Counted from the stretch's first letter, positions 37,691-47,134 are shown. The stretch: DNA of 64,000 nt from Kamptonema formosum PCC 10802 (GCF_000332335.1 NZ_KB235948.1:805783-869782), one strand, 5' to 3'. The notes: generated from the letters alone by a model not told the origin. A program made the numbers and translations.

Positions 37691-38948
37691 TCTGGAATAA
37701 GTTGGCACTACTCAGGTTTGCCGCAGTTAGGTTCGCAAAATTCAGCTTGGCTTCCCTTAAGTTGGCTTGACTCAGATTCGCCTGAATAAGTCTTGCCTCC
37801 TGCAATTGGGCACTGGTTAGGTTTGCCCCACTCAGGTTGGCTTCAATCAAGTCCGCTCTGTACAGGATCGTCCCACTCAGGTTTGCCCCTTGCAGGTTGG
37901 CCCCAGTCAGGTTTACTTGACGCAGGTCAGCACCGGCTAGGTTTGCATTTTCCAGTGAAGCGCAAGGGCCAATCCAAGAGGCACCGGCTTGAACCGGGTC
38001 AAAATCCTCAGGGAATACAGTCTCTGCGCTGTAAATCGATTGTTGGAAGTTGGCTCCCTCAAGGTTTGCCCCTTCCAGATTTGCCTCCAGCAAGCTGGCA
38101 TTACTCAGATTGGCATTACTCAAGTCTGCCCCGCTCAGCTTTGCTTTCCTCAAGCATCCCCCAGTCACGTTGGCTCCATTGAGGTTTGCCTCACTCAAGT
38201 CTGCCGATGGCAGATTGGCTCCGATTAGATTTGCCTTTCTGAGTTTGGCCTTTCCTAGCTTGGCCTGAAGCAGTCTTGCTTGACGCAAGTCTGCATGGCT
38301 TAGGTTTGCCTCACTCAGGTTTGTGCTGTTCAACCCTGCCTTACAGAGTTCAGCGCCCCTGAGATTTGCACCGCTCAGGTTGAGCTGGCCCAAGGATTTC
38401 CCTCTCAGATTCAATCCCGCCAGGTTAATCCCACTAAAGTCCCGCTCTCCCTTCTCATACCGGCTGAAAAACTCCTCCGCACTAACCGCCGGCTCCTGAC
38501 TTTCCTCAACAACCTCCTCCGCATCTCCCTCAACATCCCCACCACCGGCACTCCCTGCATCCTGAGCCGGTTTCACCGATTGTTGGCGGATTTGCTCCTC
38601 CAGGCGCTCGATACCCAGCCTCACGCTCTCCTCATCACCGGCACTCCCAAACGCCACATCGTTCTTACTTGCCGGTTCCTTAAAAGTGCCGGCACTCTCC
38701 AGCGAACCGCTCCCACTTCCTGCGACATTAACCCCCTCTTGCAGTTTCGCAATCTCCCCTCTCAAACTTTCCAGCTCCTGCGCAAAATTTGCCGGCGGTG
38801 TCTCTCCCCACCGGCTATTAAATCTGTCCGTCAGGACATCCAGCCGAAATTCCAGCTCCGCAATCGATTTCTTCAAAGCGATTTGCTGGGTTTCCAGCTG
38901 CAAAACCCTCGTTGCCAGGGACGCCACCTCGCGCTCTAAGTCAGACAT
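37329..38948 (-). CDS. Pentapeptide-repeat protein with N-terminal coiled coil
   Basis: 539 aa. Residues 1-80 are a predicted coiled coil (MSDLEREVASLATRVLQLET onward, heptad Leu/Ile). A Ser/Gly/Glu-rich linker runs to about 160, then EEFFSRYEKGERDFSGINLA introduces some 70 A(D/N)LXX repeats up to the end. A break near 310-335 (YSAETVFPEDFDPVQAGASW) interrupts the helix. Such proteins form rod-like beta-helices; in cyanobacteria they are numerous and mostly of unknown role, some in the thylakoid lumen. No signal peptide here, so cytosolic. Its 3' third has been copied to 25.6-26.1 kb. The ATG start at 38948 directly precedes the coiled coil. Confidence 0.9.
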   Translation of the reverse strand: MSDLEREVASLATRVLQLETQQIALKKSIAELEFRLDVLTDRFNSRWGETPPANFAQELESLRGEIAKLQEGVNVAGSGSGSLESAGTFKEPASKNDVAFGSAGDEESVRLGIERLEEQIRQQSVKPAQDAGSAGGGDVEGDAEEVVEESQEPAVSAEEFFSRYEKGERDFSGINLAGLNLRGKSLGQLNLSGANLRGAELCKAGLNSTNLSEANLSHADLRQARLLQAKLGKAKLRKANLIGANLPSADLSEANLNGANVTGGCLRKAKLSGADLSNANLSNASLLEANLEGANLEGANFQQSIYSAETVFPEDFDPVQAGASWIGPCASLENANLAGADLRQVNLTGANLQGANLSGTILYRADLIEANLSGANLTSAQLQEARLIQANLSQANLREAKLNFANLTAANLSSANLFQTNLGKANLTGADLSEAKLSKANFEEANLSGANLTGISWLTVNLCGANLSGQNMSGVNFCGVNLIRTNFSGANLSSADLRGVNLEGANLEKANLKGANLAGANLKDAKLTGAIMPDGTTHE

Positions 38949-39404
38949 CTTCTTCTAATCTCTTGCCGGTCACACTGATTCCCTCTGATCTTCTCACGTT
39001 TGGGGAGCGGGGAAAACCAGATTCCCAAATCCGGCTAATCACTCCTGCAATTGCCCGCCCTAACCGGCTTTATTTCTCCAGCGTCCGAATTTATTCTGCC
39101 GGCGCACCGGCAACCGCCCATCACTCGCCTACCGGCAATCCAGCCAATCACTCTCTCAACCCTCTCCCAAAGAGTCATGCAGCTGCCGGTGCTATAGCAT
39201 TTCTCATATTAGTGAGGGACTGAAAAACCCGGTTACTTCGGCGAAACCGGGTTTCTGGCACGTCCTTCATCCAACTGCGAACCGCTATATATAAAACAGT
39301 ACCCACCTTCAGGCCGGAAAAATCTACCCAAAGGAAGAGTGCGAACACCGGCAGAGTAACGCCAATTTTTCACCGCGCTATCCCACTTGCAGAGCCGCTA
39401 CCCT
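38949..39404. other. Intergenic region with an R1 element
   Basis: 456 bases; contains the R1 element at 39193-39289. The remainder has no supported gene; the minus-strand promoter of the pentapeptide gene should lie at its left end. Confidence 0.5.
39193..39289 (+). mobile_element. MITE-like element, family R1, copy 4 (best preserved ends)
   Basis: 97 bp. Left end TATAGCATTTCTCATATTAG, right end GTTCATCC-type sequence closing GCGAACCGCTATA, so TATAGC...GCTATA forms the termini. The central stem is AAACCCGGTTACTTCGGCG with its partner. Confidence 0.75.
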
Positions 39405-39620
39405 TCAGGCACAGGCGTGTTGATAGTGCGCATCCACCCAGCAGCGCGGTAGCGCCTCCCCAGAAGGGAACATCAGTTCCGATTTGAGGTAGCTTTCCGG
39501 CTCTTGCATTTCTTCCCCTGCGTGCGACCGTGCGGTAATATAAGACTTGCACGGATCGTACATATCTTCCAGCGCCATCACTTCTAACAAATCGCAATTT
39601 TTTTTGTGCATTAAAAACAT
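39405..39620 (-). CDS. Small conserved-looking protein of unknown function
   Basis: 71 aa from the preferred start: MFLMHKKNCDLLEVMALEDM then YDPCKSYITARSHAGEEMQE. AAAGGAG six bases before the ATG at 39620 is a strong ribosome-binding site; the open frame extends to 39683 without another. Sequence is polar with one Cys pair, and no membrane segment. I recall similar 70-residue proteins in other cyanobacteria, without a known role. It lies downstream of the mercaptopyruvate sulfurtransferase gene on the same strand, but a terminator hairpin separates the two. Confidence 0.75.
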   Translation of the reverse strand: MFLMHKKNCDLLEVMALEDMYDPCKSYITARSHAGEEMQEPESYLKSELMFPSGEALPRCWVDAHYQHACA

Positions 39621-39773
39621 ACTGTCTCCTTTGTTACCAAAAACCGACTCTATTTTTCTGGTAGCACAGATTTCCCCGGCCATGTGTTAGGAATTGTAAA
39701 GAAAATCGAGGTGAGCTTTACGCCATCTACCTCCAGACATACTGATACAGATTCCGTTGAATGACCTATCAAA

Positions 39774-39797
39774 ACAAACAAGCCCCCGCGAGGGGGC
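39774..39797 (-). terminator. Terminator of the sulfurtransferase gene
   Basis: Read on the minus strand: GCCCCC, TCGC, GGGGGC followed by TTGTTTTG. It sits about 70 bp after the stop of the sulfurtransferase gene and upstream of the 71-aa gene. Confidence 0.7.
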
Positions 39798-39865
39798 GTC
39801 TTGCTTTTGTGCTGAATGATTTGCCGAAAGTGATAAGATTAGAACTGCCGGCGCTTTTCTGGGAG

Positions 39866-40690
39866 CTAAACCATATAGGAGCACCAGTCGCTCCAGCTGC
39901 CGGCATAGAGTTTGCCGGTGGGGATGCCGGCGATTTCTAGGGACAGCAGGTTGACGCAGGCTGTGACGCCGGAACCGCAGTAGACCATGATTTCCTCAGC
40001 TCCCTCCAAGTCTTTCCACCGCAGTTTTTGCTCGGATGCCGGTCGCACATTGCCCTGTGCGTCGGTGACTTCTTGCCAGAAGTAATTTACCGCTCCGGGA
40101 ATGTGACCGGCAATGGGGTCAATTGGCTCTCGCTCGCCCCGGTAGCGGTCAGGCTCACGCGAATCCACCAGCGCCACTCCCGCCAAGTCTTTGCGGGCTC
40201 TCACATATTCGATATCCACCACTCGCTCCGGTTGCAGTTGGGGCGCAAAGTTCCCTCTCTCCGCCACCGGCACTTCCGCCGTTACGGGATACCCAGCCTT
40301 TTGCCAGCCGGTGAACCCCCCATCGAGCACGGCAACTCGGTCGTGTCCCAGGTGGCGCAGCAGCCACCACAGCCGCGCGGCGAAGGCCAACCGCGAATTG
40401 TCGTATGCAACAACCAGCGTTTCTTGGAAATTCACCCCGATGCCGGCGAGTGTCTCCGCCAGCTGAGCCGGATCGGGCCAGGGGTGACGCCCTCCGTGCC
40501 GGCTGACCGAACCGGAAAGATGCCGGTCTAAATCCAGATAGAAAGCTCCGGGAATGTGACTGTCGCTGTATTGGTTCTGGCCCAATTGCGGGTCGGCCAG
40601 GGAAAAGCGGCAATCGACGATGGCCACTTGCGGGTCATTGAGGTGTTGGGACAGCCACTGGAGGGAAACGACGCTATCTGTATTAGTCAT
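39866..40690 (-). CDS. 3-Mercaptopyruvate sulfurtransferase (tandem rhodanese)
   Basis: 274 aa with two rhodanese domains (about 5-135 and 150-270). The active-site loop in the second is CGSGVT starting at Cys238. That six-residue loop with G-S-G-V-T marks mercaptopyruvate-type rather than thiosulfate-type sulfurtransferases (which have CRKGVT). It takes sulfur from 3-mercaptopyruvate to thiol acceptors or cyanide in the cytosol. Conserved linker features: HIPGAFYLDLDRHLSG and HPWPDPAQLAETL in the first domain, GHIPGAVNYFWQEV in the second. The length is normal. It is divergent from the SWIM gene; a terminator-like hairpin lies in its leader region. Confidence 0.92.
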   Translation of the reverse strand: MTNTDSVVSLQWLSQHLNDPQVAIVDCRFSLADPQLGQNQYSDSHIPGAFYLDLDRHLSGSVSRHGGRHPWPDPAQLAETLAGIGVNFQETLVVAYDNSRLAFAARLWWLLRHLGHDRVAVLDGGFTGWQKAGYPVTAEVPVAERGNFAPQLQPERVVDIEYVRARKDLAGVALVDSREPDRYRGEREPIDPIAGHIPGAVNYFWQEVTDAQGNVRPASEQKLRWKDLEGAEEIMVYCGSGVTACVNLLSLEIAGIPTGKLYAGSWSDWCSYMV

Positions 40691-40859
40691 GGGCAGCAGA
40701 TGAAATCAACATGGCCATCCTACCCTCCGGGCACCCAACCGTTTTGTAAAATTTTGTTAACGCTTCCCACTTTTCCGTGCTAGTAAGCTACGCTAGTGAG
40801 CAACTGAGCTAAAGGCTGCTCTCCCCCCATTGGGGAACGGGACAGAGGTTAGTTCAGAG

Positions 40860-40888
40860 AAAAAAACGGGGACATTAGTCGTGTCCCC
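40860..40888 (-). terminator. Terminator-like hairpin in the leader of the sulfurtransferase gene
   Basis: On the minus strand GGGGACA, CGACTAA, TGTCCCC, then G and seven T. A canonical intrinsic terminator located 170 bases upstream of the sulfurtransferase start, in the direction of its transcription. It could attenuate that gene or insulate it from antisense reading of the SWIM gene. Confidence 0.55.
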
Positions 40889-40920
40889 CCAAAAAAAACA
40901 AATAATACTTATAATCTACC

Positions 40921-41808
40921 ATGAACTCGATAACTCAGTCAAATATCTCTAGCTCAGCAAATCAGTGGATTTTCGAGTCGAGCGCTTTTCCTCTCAACCT
41001 GGTCAACGCCGTCAAGGCCATTCTAGAGGATGTGGCCGAAAAGATTGAAGAAGTGCGAGTCATGGCGCACAATAAGTGCCCCTGGGCCCTGTACCTCAGC
41101 AAATCGGGCCACCGGTGCGCCCAGTTCATCGCCCGACGAAAATTCTCCGGACTTCATTTGAGCCTCTTGCTTGACGGCGCTATTATAACAGATTTGGCAA
41201 CCGGCGAGCAGTATAGCGCCACCCCCCACAGCTGTACCTGCGATGACTTTATCAACTGGCACTGCGCCACCGGCGACAAATGCGAGCACATCATAAAGCT
41301 GGAGGAGCACACGGCTGAGTTAGTCCCAGCTGAAGCTGAAGCCCTCCCACCGGCACCGGCAGCGCCACAGGAGCGCGTTGAAATCGATTTAAACGACTTG
41401 CCGGCTAGCTGTGAGGCCATAGAGGCCACGGGCTGGGACGGATCTGCCCACCGGCAGTATTGGGTTTTTGCCGCAGACGAGAGCCGAAACACTCGCAGCA
41501 AGCGGGACATCGGGCGGATTTCCGAATGGCGCACCGGCACTGACATTCTAGCATATGTTCCAGACCAAATTGCCGGCGGGCGAAAGTTCAGCACCACTTT
41601 TGATGCCGTCGCCTTCCTGATGTACCGCTGCGGATTGCAGCCGTGTCGCCGCTGGACAGGAGAGTTTATCGAGCCAGAGGAAAAAGTATCGCCCGATCGG
41701 GATGAGGATTTGGACTATCACCTCAGTCCAGGAGATCGCCTCCCGCCCAGAAGGGCGTGGTCTGAAGGCTCGGAATATATGGACGATGACGGCTGTATTC
41801 CGTGGTGA
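40921..41808 (+). CDS. SWIM zinc-finger protein
   Basis: 295 aa, soluble. The SWIM signature C-x-C-x13-C-x-H is present: Cys105, Cys107, Cys121, His123 (HSCTCDDFINWHCATGDKCEH, shown without its last residues). SWIM fingers bind nucleic acids or proteins and often accompany helicases or transposases; here the protein stands alone. The N-terminal 100 residues (WALYLSKSGHRCAQFIARRK within) may form a DNA- or RNA-binding fold. The C-terminal half (150-295) contains QYWVFAADESRNTRSKRDIG and FDAVAFLMYRCGLQP, not recognised, and ends very acidic. ATG start at 40921 after an A-rich leader. Function unknown. Confidence 0.8.
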   Translation: MNSITQSNISSSANQWIFESSAFPLNLVNAVKAILEDVAEKIEEVRVMAHNKCPWALYLSKSGHRCAQFIARRKFSGLHLSLLLDGAIITDLATGEQYSATPHSCTCDDFINWHCATGDKCEHIIKLEEHTAELVPAEAEALPPAPAAPQERVEIDLNDLPASCEAIEATGWDGSAHRQYWVFAADESRNTRSKRDIGRISEWRTGTDILAYVPDQIAGGRKFSTTFDAVAFLMYRCGLQPCRRWTGEFIEPEEKVSPDRDEDLDYHLSPGDRLPPRRAWSEGSEYMDDDGCIPW

Positions 41809-41814
41809 TTCCCA

Positions 41815-41928
41815 TCCCGGGAGCATCCCCGTTGTGCAAAGAAGCCCAAATGAATGCGACAATGATTTCAGCAGGGGGTAGGAGCGGATGATTTTTGGCC
41901 AGCGAATCTTTGGAAACGGGATTGAAAC
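41815..41928 (-). mobile_element. Dispersed element (family R5), well preserved copy
   Basis: 114 bp, inverted copy closely matching the one at 59779-59889. Read on the minus strand it begins GTTTCAATCCCGTTTCC and ends CGGGGATGCTCCCGGG. It begins 7 bp after the SWIM stop and ends close to the 3' end of the next, convergent gene. Confidence 0.75.
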
Positions 41929-41987
41929 ATTCCCATCCCTGCCGGCACTGTCTCGTCGTCGGGTGCGGCTCCCTTGTGGGACGCACC

Positions 41988-43136
41988 TTATTCGGGGCGA
42001 GTTGCTGCTGCTTTCTGGGCGTATTCTAAATTGCTGCGGTATTCGCCGGCTTTTTTCTGCGCCAGGGCATAATTGGCACTTGATGCCGGCACCGCTTCCA
42101 TCAGCGCTATCGCTTCCCGCCACTGACCGGCAACCAAATTCCAGTCTAACTTTGATTTGGCGGATTGAGTCAGCTGAGCCGCAATTGTCGCTTTATTAAC
42201 CGCTTCTCGGAAGGCGTCAGGCTGTGGGGAAGACTCTGGGGAAGACTCTGGGGAAGACTCTGGGGAAGCTGTGCCGGCTGCCGGTCGGGAGGCTGCCGGT
42301 ACAGACATAGCTTGCCGGATTTCTGGCAATTTTGCCAGCCCCCAACTGCCCGCAACACCCAACACAACTAGCAGCGATACCAGTGCGATTTTAGATGGCT
42401 TTGGCAGCTTTTGCGAATAGCTGGGAGCCGGTTTGACTGTCTGCGGCGGATTTGCCTTTCCTTTTTTAACCCGGGTCAGCCCCATCTCTCCCCGCAGCCG
42501 GTCAAGTTCTATATCTGTAGTGTCCACCGGCTTCTTGCCTGCCTGCCGGTGGGGTGCCAGTTTCGATTTGCGGGTCAAATGCCGGCGCACCAAAAATTCT
42601 ACTTGGTAGAGATACGCCGCGCACAGCCACCAAATCGCTGGGGCTAGGTTGGATAGCCAAAACTCATAACTAGCGAACTCCGTCTCCCACATTTCCATGC
42701 AGGAATTTAACTGCCTCGGGTTTTGATAGTAACAGCTATCGAGCGGGAAGAACGGCACAAAAATTATGATAAGTGCTAGAGAGGAGAGCAGCATCACCGT
42801 TGGGGCGTAGAAGCCTTCCCACAAGCTTCTGGGGCTGGGCACCCCTGCCAGCCATCCTGGGGGCGAATTGCCAAATAGGAAGTGGTGAGTGTAGGAAAAG
42901 ACCAGTGCGGACACCAGCAAAGCGATTCCCATAAACTTGAGCAATGGAACCGGATCGTCTGCCAGTACCGACACAAATAAGCCGGCAAAGAACCCCCAAA
43001 AGCCGGCAATTCTCAGAACAATCGCCATCCACAGAATTAAAGCGCATGTCCTCAGCCACGAGCTGGGATAGGGAAACCATGCTGGCCATTGGGATTTGCC
43101 GGTTCGCTCTGCCTTCTGTTCTGGTTTGTGTTCCAT
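41988..43136 (-). CDS. Membrane protein of unknown function with C-terminal soluble domain
   Basis: 382 aa from ATG 43136, which has CAGGAG eight bases before it (the frame is open to 43253). Four to five hydrophobic helices lie in the first 200 residues (ALILWMAIVLRIAGFWGFFA, IALLVSALVFSYT, LSSLALIIIFVPFF, LAPAIWWLCAAYLYQ). A basic cytosolic loop follows, then another helix near 250-270 (IALVSLLVVLGVAGSWGLA). SPESSPESSPESSPQ is encoded by a 12-base GGGGAAGACTCT tandem repeat. The C-terminal 75 residues (KLDWNLVAGQWREAIALMEA) form a helical hairpin module that recurs in cyanobacterial membrane proteins. Function unknown. Confidence 0.78.
   Translation of the reverse strand: MEHKPEQKAERTGKSQWPAWFPYPSSWLRTCALILWMAIVLRIAGFWGFFAGLFVSVLADDPVPLLKFMGIALLVSALVFSYTHHFLFGNSPPGWLAGVPSPRSLWEGFYAPTVMLLSSLALIIIFVPFFPLDSCYYQNPRQLNSCMEMWETEFASYEFWLSNLAPAIWWLCAAYLYQVEFLVRRHLTRKSKLAPHRQAGKKPVDTTDIELDRLRGEMGLTRVKKGKANPPQTVKPAPSYSQKLPKPSKIALVSLLVVLGVAGSWGLAKLPEIRQAMSVPAASRPAAGTASPESSPESSPESSPQPDAFREAVNKATIAAQLTQSAKSKLDWNLVAGQWREAIALMEAVPASSANYALAQKKAGEYRSNLEYAQKAAATRPE
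42228..42270. repeat. 12-bp tandem repeat inside the membrane protein gene
   Basis: GGGGAAGACTCT repeated three to four times in frame, coding for (E)SSP repeats in the linker between membrane helix and C-terminal domain; likely length-variable. Confidence 0.75.
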
Positions 43137-43354
43137 AATAGCTGCTCCTGATGGACTGTTACCCCAATCGCGGGAACGCAGTGCCAGCCCTGACTGCCAA
43201 CCTTCCGCGCAGTTCCCTGACTTTATTGAGTTTCTATAAGAATAGTAGCACAATTGTTATAAAAATCAATAAAAATGGCAGCGCTGCCCCACCGGCATCC
43301 GGGCGCGGCTGCGGCATAATAGAAGAGGCGATCGCACCGGCATCCCTCACAACC

Positions 43355-44269
43355 ATGCCTCCCACCGGCACCCTCACCCCCGAACAAACCGCAGACGGCT
43401 CTTTCACCTTTTTCTCGGCTGAATTTGGCGAAACCTTTCACTCTGTCCACGGAGCGCGACAGGAAGCGGAACTCAAATTTGTCGAGCCAACCGGCCTAGC
43501 ACTGAAAGCTTTGCAGCCGGCAGTGCGAATCCTTGACATTTGTTATGGATTGGGGTATAATACAGCGGCAGCTCTCGCAACCATTTGGTCTGTAAATCCA
43601 GACTGCCGCGTCGAATGGGTGGGGCTTGAGCTAGACCCAGCCGTGCCCGAAGCGGCGATTGCCCACCACCTGCTCGACAGCTCACCGGCACCTATCCCCC
43701 AGCTCTTGACAGAACTGGCACAATCAGCAGAAATTCACACAGACCGGCTCGCCGCCCAGTTGCTTATTGGCGACGCCCGAGAAACTATTAGAGAAGTGTG
43801 CCAGTCTGGTTTCCAGGCAGACGCCCTTTTTCTAGACCCCTTTTCCCCGCCAACTTGCCCGCAGCTGTGGACCGTGGAATTTCTGGGGCTGGCCGGCCAA
43901 TGCCTGAAGGCAGACGGGGTTTTGGCCACCTATTCCTGCTCGGCAGCTGTCCGCGCCGCCCTGATGGAGGCCGGGTTGCGGGTGGGCAGCAGCCCGCCGG
44001 TGGGCCGCCGGTCGCCCGGGACAGTGGCCAGTCTCACCGCCGCCGGCCTGCCGGCACTCTCGCCCCAAGAACAGGAGCACTTGCGGACTCGCGCCGCTAT
44101 CCCCTACCGCGATCCGCAACTGCGCGACTCCGCTGAGGCCATTGTGCGCCGGCGCAAACAAGAGCAGCAGGCGTCCTCCCTGGAACCCACCTCCCACTGG
44201 AAAAAGCGCTGGCTCAACCGCGCCTTTTCCCCAGCGCAGACTGCCGGTGAAAATGTTACCGAAAGTTAA
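43355..44269 (+). CDS. MnmC-like (DUF752) SAM-dependent methyltransferase
   Basis: 304 aa. Homologous to the methyltransferase half of MnmC, which finishes the 5-methylaminomethyl modification of tRNA wobble uridine. It lacks the FAD oxidase half, as in stand-alone MnmD proteins. Motifs: SAM loop DICYGLGYNTAAAL, acidic VEWVGLELDPA, LFLDPFSPPTCPQLWT and GVLATYSCSAAVRAALMEAG. The N-terminus SFTFFSAEFGETFHSVHGAR is a family hallmark. The ATG at 43355 is preferred; the frame is open to 43151, but that part overlaps the divergent promoter region. The C-terminal 60 residues are a charged extension. Confidence 0.87.
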   Translation: MPPTGTLTPEQTADGSFTFFSAEFGETFHSVHGARQEAELKFVEPTGLALKALQPAVRILDICYGLGYNTAAALATIWSVNPDCRVEWVGLELDPAVPEAAIAHHLLDSSPAPIPQLLTELAQSAEIHTDRLAAQLLIGDARETIREVCQSGFQADALFLDPFSPPTCPQLWTVEFLGLAGQCLKADGVLATYSCSAAVRAALMEAGLRVGSSPPVGRRSPGTVASLTAAGLPALSPQEQEHLRTRAAIPYRDPQLRDSAEAIVRRRKQEQQASSLEPTSHWKKRWLNRAFSPAQTAGENVTES

Positions 44270-44547
44270 GAAATTGCTCCGCCACCGCAAAATTGTGCCA
44301 GTTTAGAATTAAATGAGTGGGAAATAGGGAGTGTTCCTTCAAGAGCGGCGGGCAGTTCAGACCGGCAAACTCCTCGATCCTTCTAACGCCTGTACGGCTA
44401 AAGCTTGTGCGCTGCTCCCCGGTTCCCCACAGAGAAGCTAAAAAAAATGTTAAAACCATATAAACAGACTTTCAAAGGCATAATTATCTGAGCCCGGATT
44501 TTGATGTATCAAGTACCTCTAGAGTTTGCAAAGCAAGGTGTGCCAGC

Positions 44548-45579
44548 GTGAGCTTCCTCGATTCAGAACAGCCAAAAGTTCTTGTTGTGGACGATCATCC
44601 AGCCAGCCGAATGACAGCTGTTGCCCTGCTGTCGGTGGAGGGCTACGACGTATTTGAAGCGGAAAGTGGGCCAGCAGCGCTCAACAGCATCGGCGAAACC
44701 AGTCCCGACGTGATTCTGCTGGACGTGATGATGCCGGGGATGGACGGGTTTGAGGTGTGCCGGCGTCTCAAGCAGGACGAACAGACGCGCTTGATTCCAG
44801 TGATATTTATAACGGCGCTCAATGACCGGCGATCGCGCATCAAAGGGATTGAGGTGGGAGGGGATGATTTTCTCACCAAACCCTTTGACCACCTGGAACT
44901 CGCCGCCCGGGTGAAATCGCTGGTGCGCCAGAAGCGCCTCAACGAAGACCTCGACCACGCCGAGCGCGTCCTGTTTTCCATCGCCCGCGCCGTGGAGAGC
45001 CGAGATCCCAACACCGGCGACCACTGCGAGCGCTTGGTGCAGCTGGGAAAGGCATTTGGGGAGTTCCTCGACCTGTCCCGCGCCGAAATTCGCACCCTGA
45101 TGTGGGGGGGCTATCTCCACGATATCGGCAAAATCGGCGTTCCAGACGCAGTGCTGCTCAAGCGGGGCAGTTTAACCCCAGAAGAGTGGCAGATCATGAA
45201 GCAGCATGTGATCGTCGGGCAGCAGATCTGCCAGCCCCTGCGCACCATGCGCAGTGTGCTCCCCATCATTCGCCACCACCACGAGCGCTGGGACGGCACC
45301 GGCTATCCCGACGGGTTGGCCGGCTCGGAGATTCCCTACCTGGCGACGGTTTTTCAAATTATTGATATCTACGACGCCCTGATCAGCGAGCGCCCCTACA
45401 AACCGGCCTTCACGGTTGAGGAAGCTCTGGAGACGATCGCTGCCGAAACCAGAAAGGGCTGGCGCAATCCCAAACTGGCAGAGCAGTTTACGGAATTTAT
45501 CCGCACCGCCGGCATTGAGCTGCCCCAGCCGGTGCCGGAGTCTTGCGAGCTGCCCCAAGTCGGTGCCTGGCGGGGGTGA
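44548..45579 (+). CDS. Response regulator with HD-GYP phosphodiesterase domain
   Basis: 343 aa. A receiver domain comes first (1-125; Asp59 in LLDVMMPGMDG, Lys in LTKPFDHLEL). An HD-GYP domain (about 140-330) with metal site H191-D192 in GYLHDIGK and the GYP signature GTGYPDGL at 250-257 follows. HD-GYP proteins hydrolyse cyclic di-GMP to pGpG or GMP, so phosphorylation would lower this messenger, which in cyanobacteria affects motility and aggregation. Start GTG at 44548 with an AAGG upstream. No kinase gene is adjacent. All active-site residues I can identify are kept. Confidence 0.94.
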   Translation: MSFLDSEQPKVLVVDDHPASRMTAVALLSVEGYDVFEAESGPAALNSIGETSPDVILLDVMMPGMDGFEVCRRLKQDEQTRLIPVIFITALNDRRSRIKGIEVGGDDFLTKPFDHLELAARVKSLVRQKRLNEDLDHAERVLFSIARAVESRDPNTGDHCERLVQLGKAFGEFLDLSRAEIRTLMWGGYLHDIGKIGVPDAVLLKRGSLTPEEWQIMKQHVIVGQQICQPLRTMRSVLPIIRHHHERWDGTGYPDGLAGSEIPYLATVFQIIDIYDALISERPYKPAFTVEEALETIAAETRKGWRNPKLAEQFTEFIRTAGIELPQPVPESCELPQVGAWRG

Positions 45580-45748
45580 TAGGGCTTGTGTCAATTTTAG
45601 GTGGGGCACCGGACACAGCGCATGGATGTGAGATCTGTATCTGCAATCTAAAATTGACTCGCTGATGTTTGCTGCTGGTTCAAAAAACCGGAGGGTGAGG
45701 GCGCAATCGCGATATACTCCTTTCGGAGAGACTAGCGCAAAATAAAGA

Positions 45749-47134
45749 ATGGTAGCGGTAGCGATTCTAGCAGCTGGGCGCGGCACGCGCATGAAATCTG
45801 ACCTGCCCAAGGTCTTGCACCCTCTGGGAGGGAGAACTCTGGTGGAGCGAGTTCTCAACAGTTGTCTTTCGATTCAACCGTCCAGGCGGTTTGCAATTGT
45901 CGGGTATGGCAGTCATCTGGTAAGAGACGCTTTGCAGTCTGCAGCCGGTCTGGAGTTTGTGGAGCAAAAACAGCAGCTGGGCACGGGGCACGCTGTCCAG
46001 CAACTCCTGCCTCATCTGGAGGGGTTTGAGGGCGATTTGCTGGTTTTGAATGGGGATGTGCCCCTGCTGCGGGCCCCAACAATTAAATTGCTTCTGGAAA
46101 CTCACAGAGAACATCAAAATGCAGCCACTCTGCTCACGGCTCACCTGCCCAACCCTCAGGGCTACGGGCGGGTGTTTTGCGACGGGAATAATATTCTCAA
46201 ACAAATTGTTGAGGACAGGGACTGCACCCAAGCTCAGAAGCAAAATAGACGCATTAATGCCGGTGTTTACTGCTTTAACTGGCCGGCTTTGGCTGAGGTT
46301 CTGCCACAACTAAAGGCGGAAAATGACCAGCAGGAATATTATTTGACCGATGCGGTGAACTACCTCAAGCCGGTGATGGTGGTGGATGTGGAGGACTATC
46401 AGGAAATTCTCGGCATCAATGACCGCAAGCAACTGGCTTCAGCTTACCAGATATTGCAAACTAGAATTAAGGATGACTGGATGGCTGCCGGTGTGACTTT
46501 AATCGATCCCGACAGCACTACAATTGACGATACGGTGCGCTTACAGCCGGATGTGGTAATTGAACCGCAGACGCACTTGCGCGGCAATACCTCGATTGGG
46601 GCTGGCTGTCGCATAGGTCCCGGCAGTTTGATTGAAGATAGTCAAATTGGGGATAAGGTGACGGTACTCTATTCTGTAGTGTCGGACAGTACGGTGGCTG
46701 GCGGGACTCGAATTGGCCCCTACGCCCACCTGCGAGGGCATGCTGTGGTGGGCGAGAACTGCCGGTTGGGGAATTTTGTGGAGATTAAAAATAGCACCCT
46801 GGGCGATAAAACGAATGTGTCTCATTTGTCTTATTTGGGAGATGCTACTGTGGGCAACCGGGTTAATATTGGTGCGGGGACGATTACTGCCAATTATGAT
46901 GGGGTGAATAAGCACGCGACGCAGATTGGGGACAATACTAAGGTGGGGTCTAATAGTGTTTTGGTTGCGCCGGTGACTCTGGAGGAAGGTGTTACGGTGG
47001 CGGCGGGTTCTGTGGTGACGGAGGATGTGCCGGCGGATTCTCTGGTTATTGCTCGCGCCCGTCAGGCAGTTAAGCCCGGTTGGCGCATGAAACAGAAGCC
47101 GGATGACTCATCTGAACCGGCAAATCCCAGCTGA
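45749..47134 (+). CDS. glmU: Bifunctional UDP-GlcNAc pyrophosphorylase / glucosamine-1-phosphate acetyltransferase
   Basis: 461 aa. Acetylates glucosamine-1-phosphate and couples it to UTP, giving UDP-GlcNAc for peptidoglycan and lipopolysaccharide. The N-terminal nucleotidyl-transferase domain carries [18 protein letters not shown] (residues 7-24) and VLNGDVPLL. The C-terminal left-handed beta-helix (about 255-440) has hexapeptide repeats and [31 protein letters not shown] and [11 protein letters not shown], which form the acetyltransferase site. ATG at 45749; a GGAG lies 23 bases upstream, too far to be decisive. Essential housekeeping gene, monocistronic, followed by repeats. Confidence 0.97.
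   Translation: MVAVAILAAGRGTRMKSDLPKVLHPLGGRTLVERVLNSCLSIQPSRRFAIVGYGSHLVRDALQSAAGLEFVEQKQQLGTGHAVQQLLPHLEGFEGDLLVLNGDVPLLRAPTIKLLLETHREHQNAATLLTAHLPNPQGYGRVFCDGNNILKQIVEDRDCTQAQKQNRRINAGVYCFNWPALAEVLPQLKAENDQQEYYLTDAVNYLKPVMVVDVEDYQEILGINDRKQLASAYQILQTRIKDDWMAAGVTLIDPDSTTIDDTVRLQPDVVIEPQTHLRGNTSIGAGCRIGPGSLIEDSQIGDKVTVLYSVVSDSTVAGGTRIGPYAHLRGHAVVGENCRLGNFVEIKNSTLGDKTNVSHLSYLGDATVGNRVNIGAGTITANYDGVNKHATQIGDNTKVGSNSVLVAPVTLEEGVTVAAGSVVTEDVPADSLVIARARQAVKPGWRMKQKPDDSSEPANPS

Noticed and set aside
39687..39884. 65-codon minus-strand frame after the sulfurtransferase
   Set aside because: Contains the terminator hairpin and overlaps the end of the sulfurtransferase gene.
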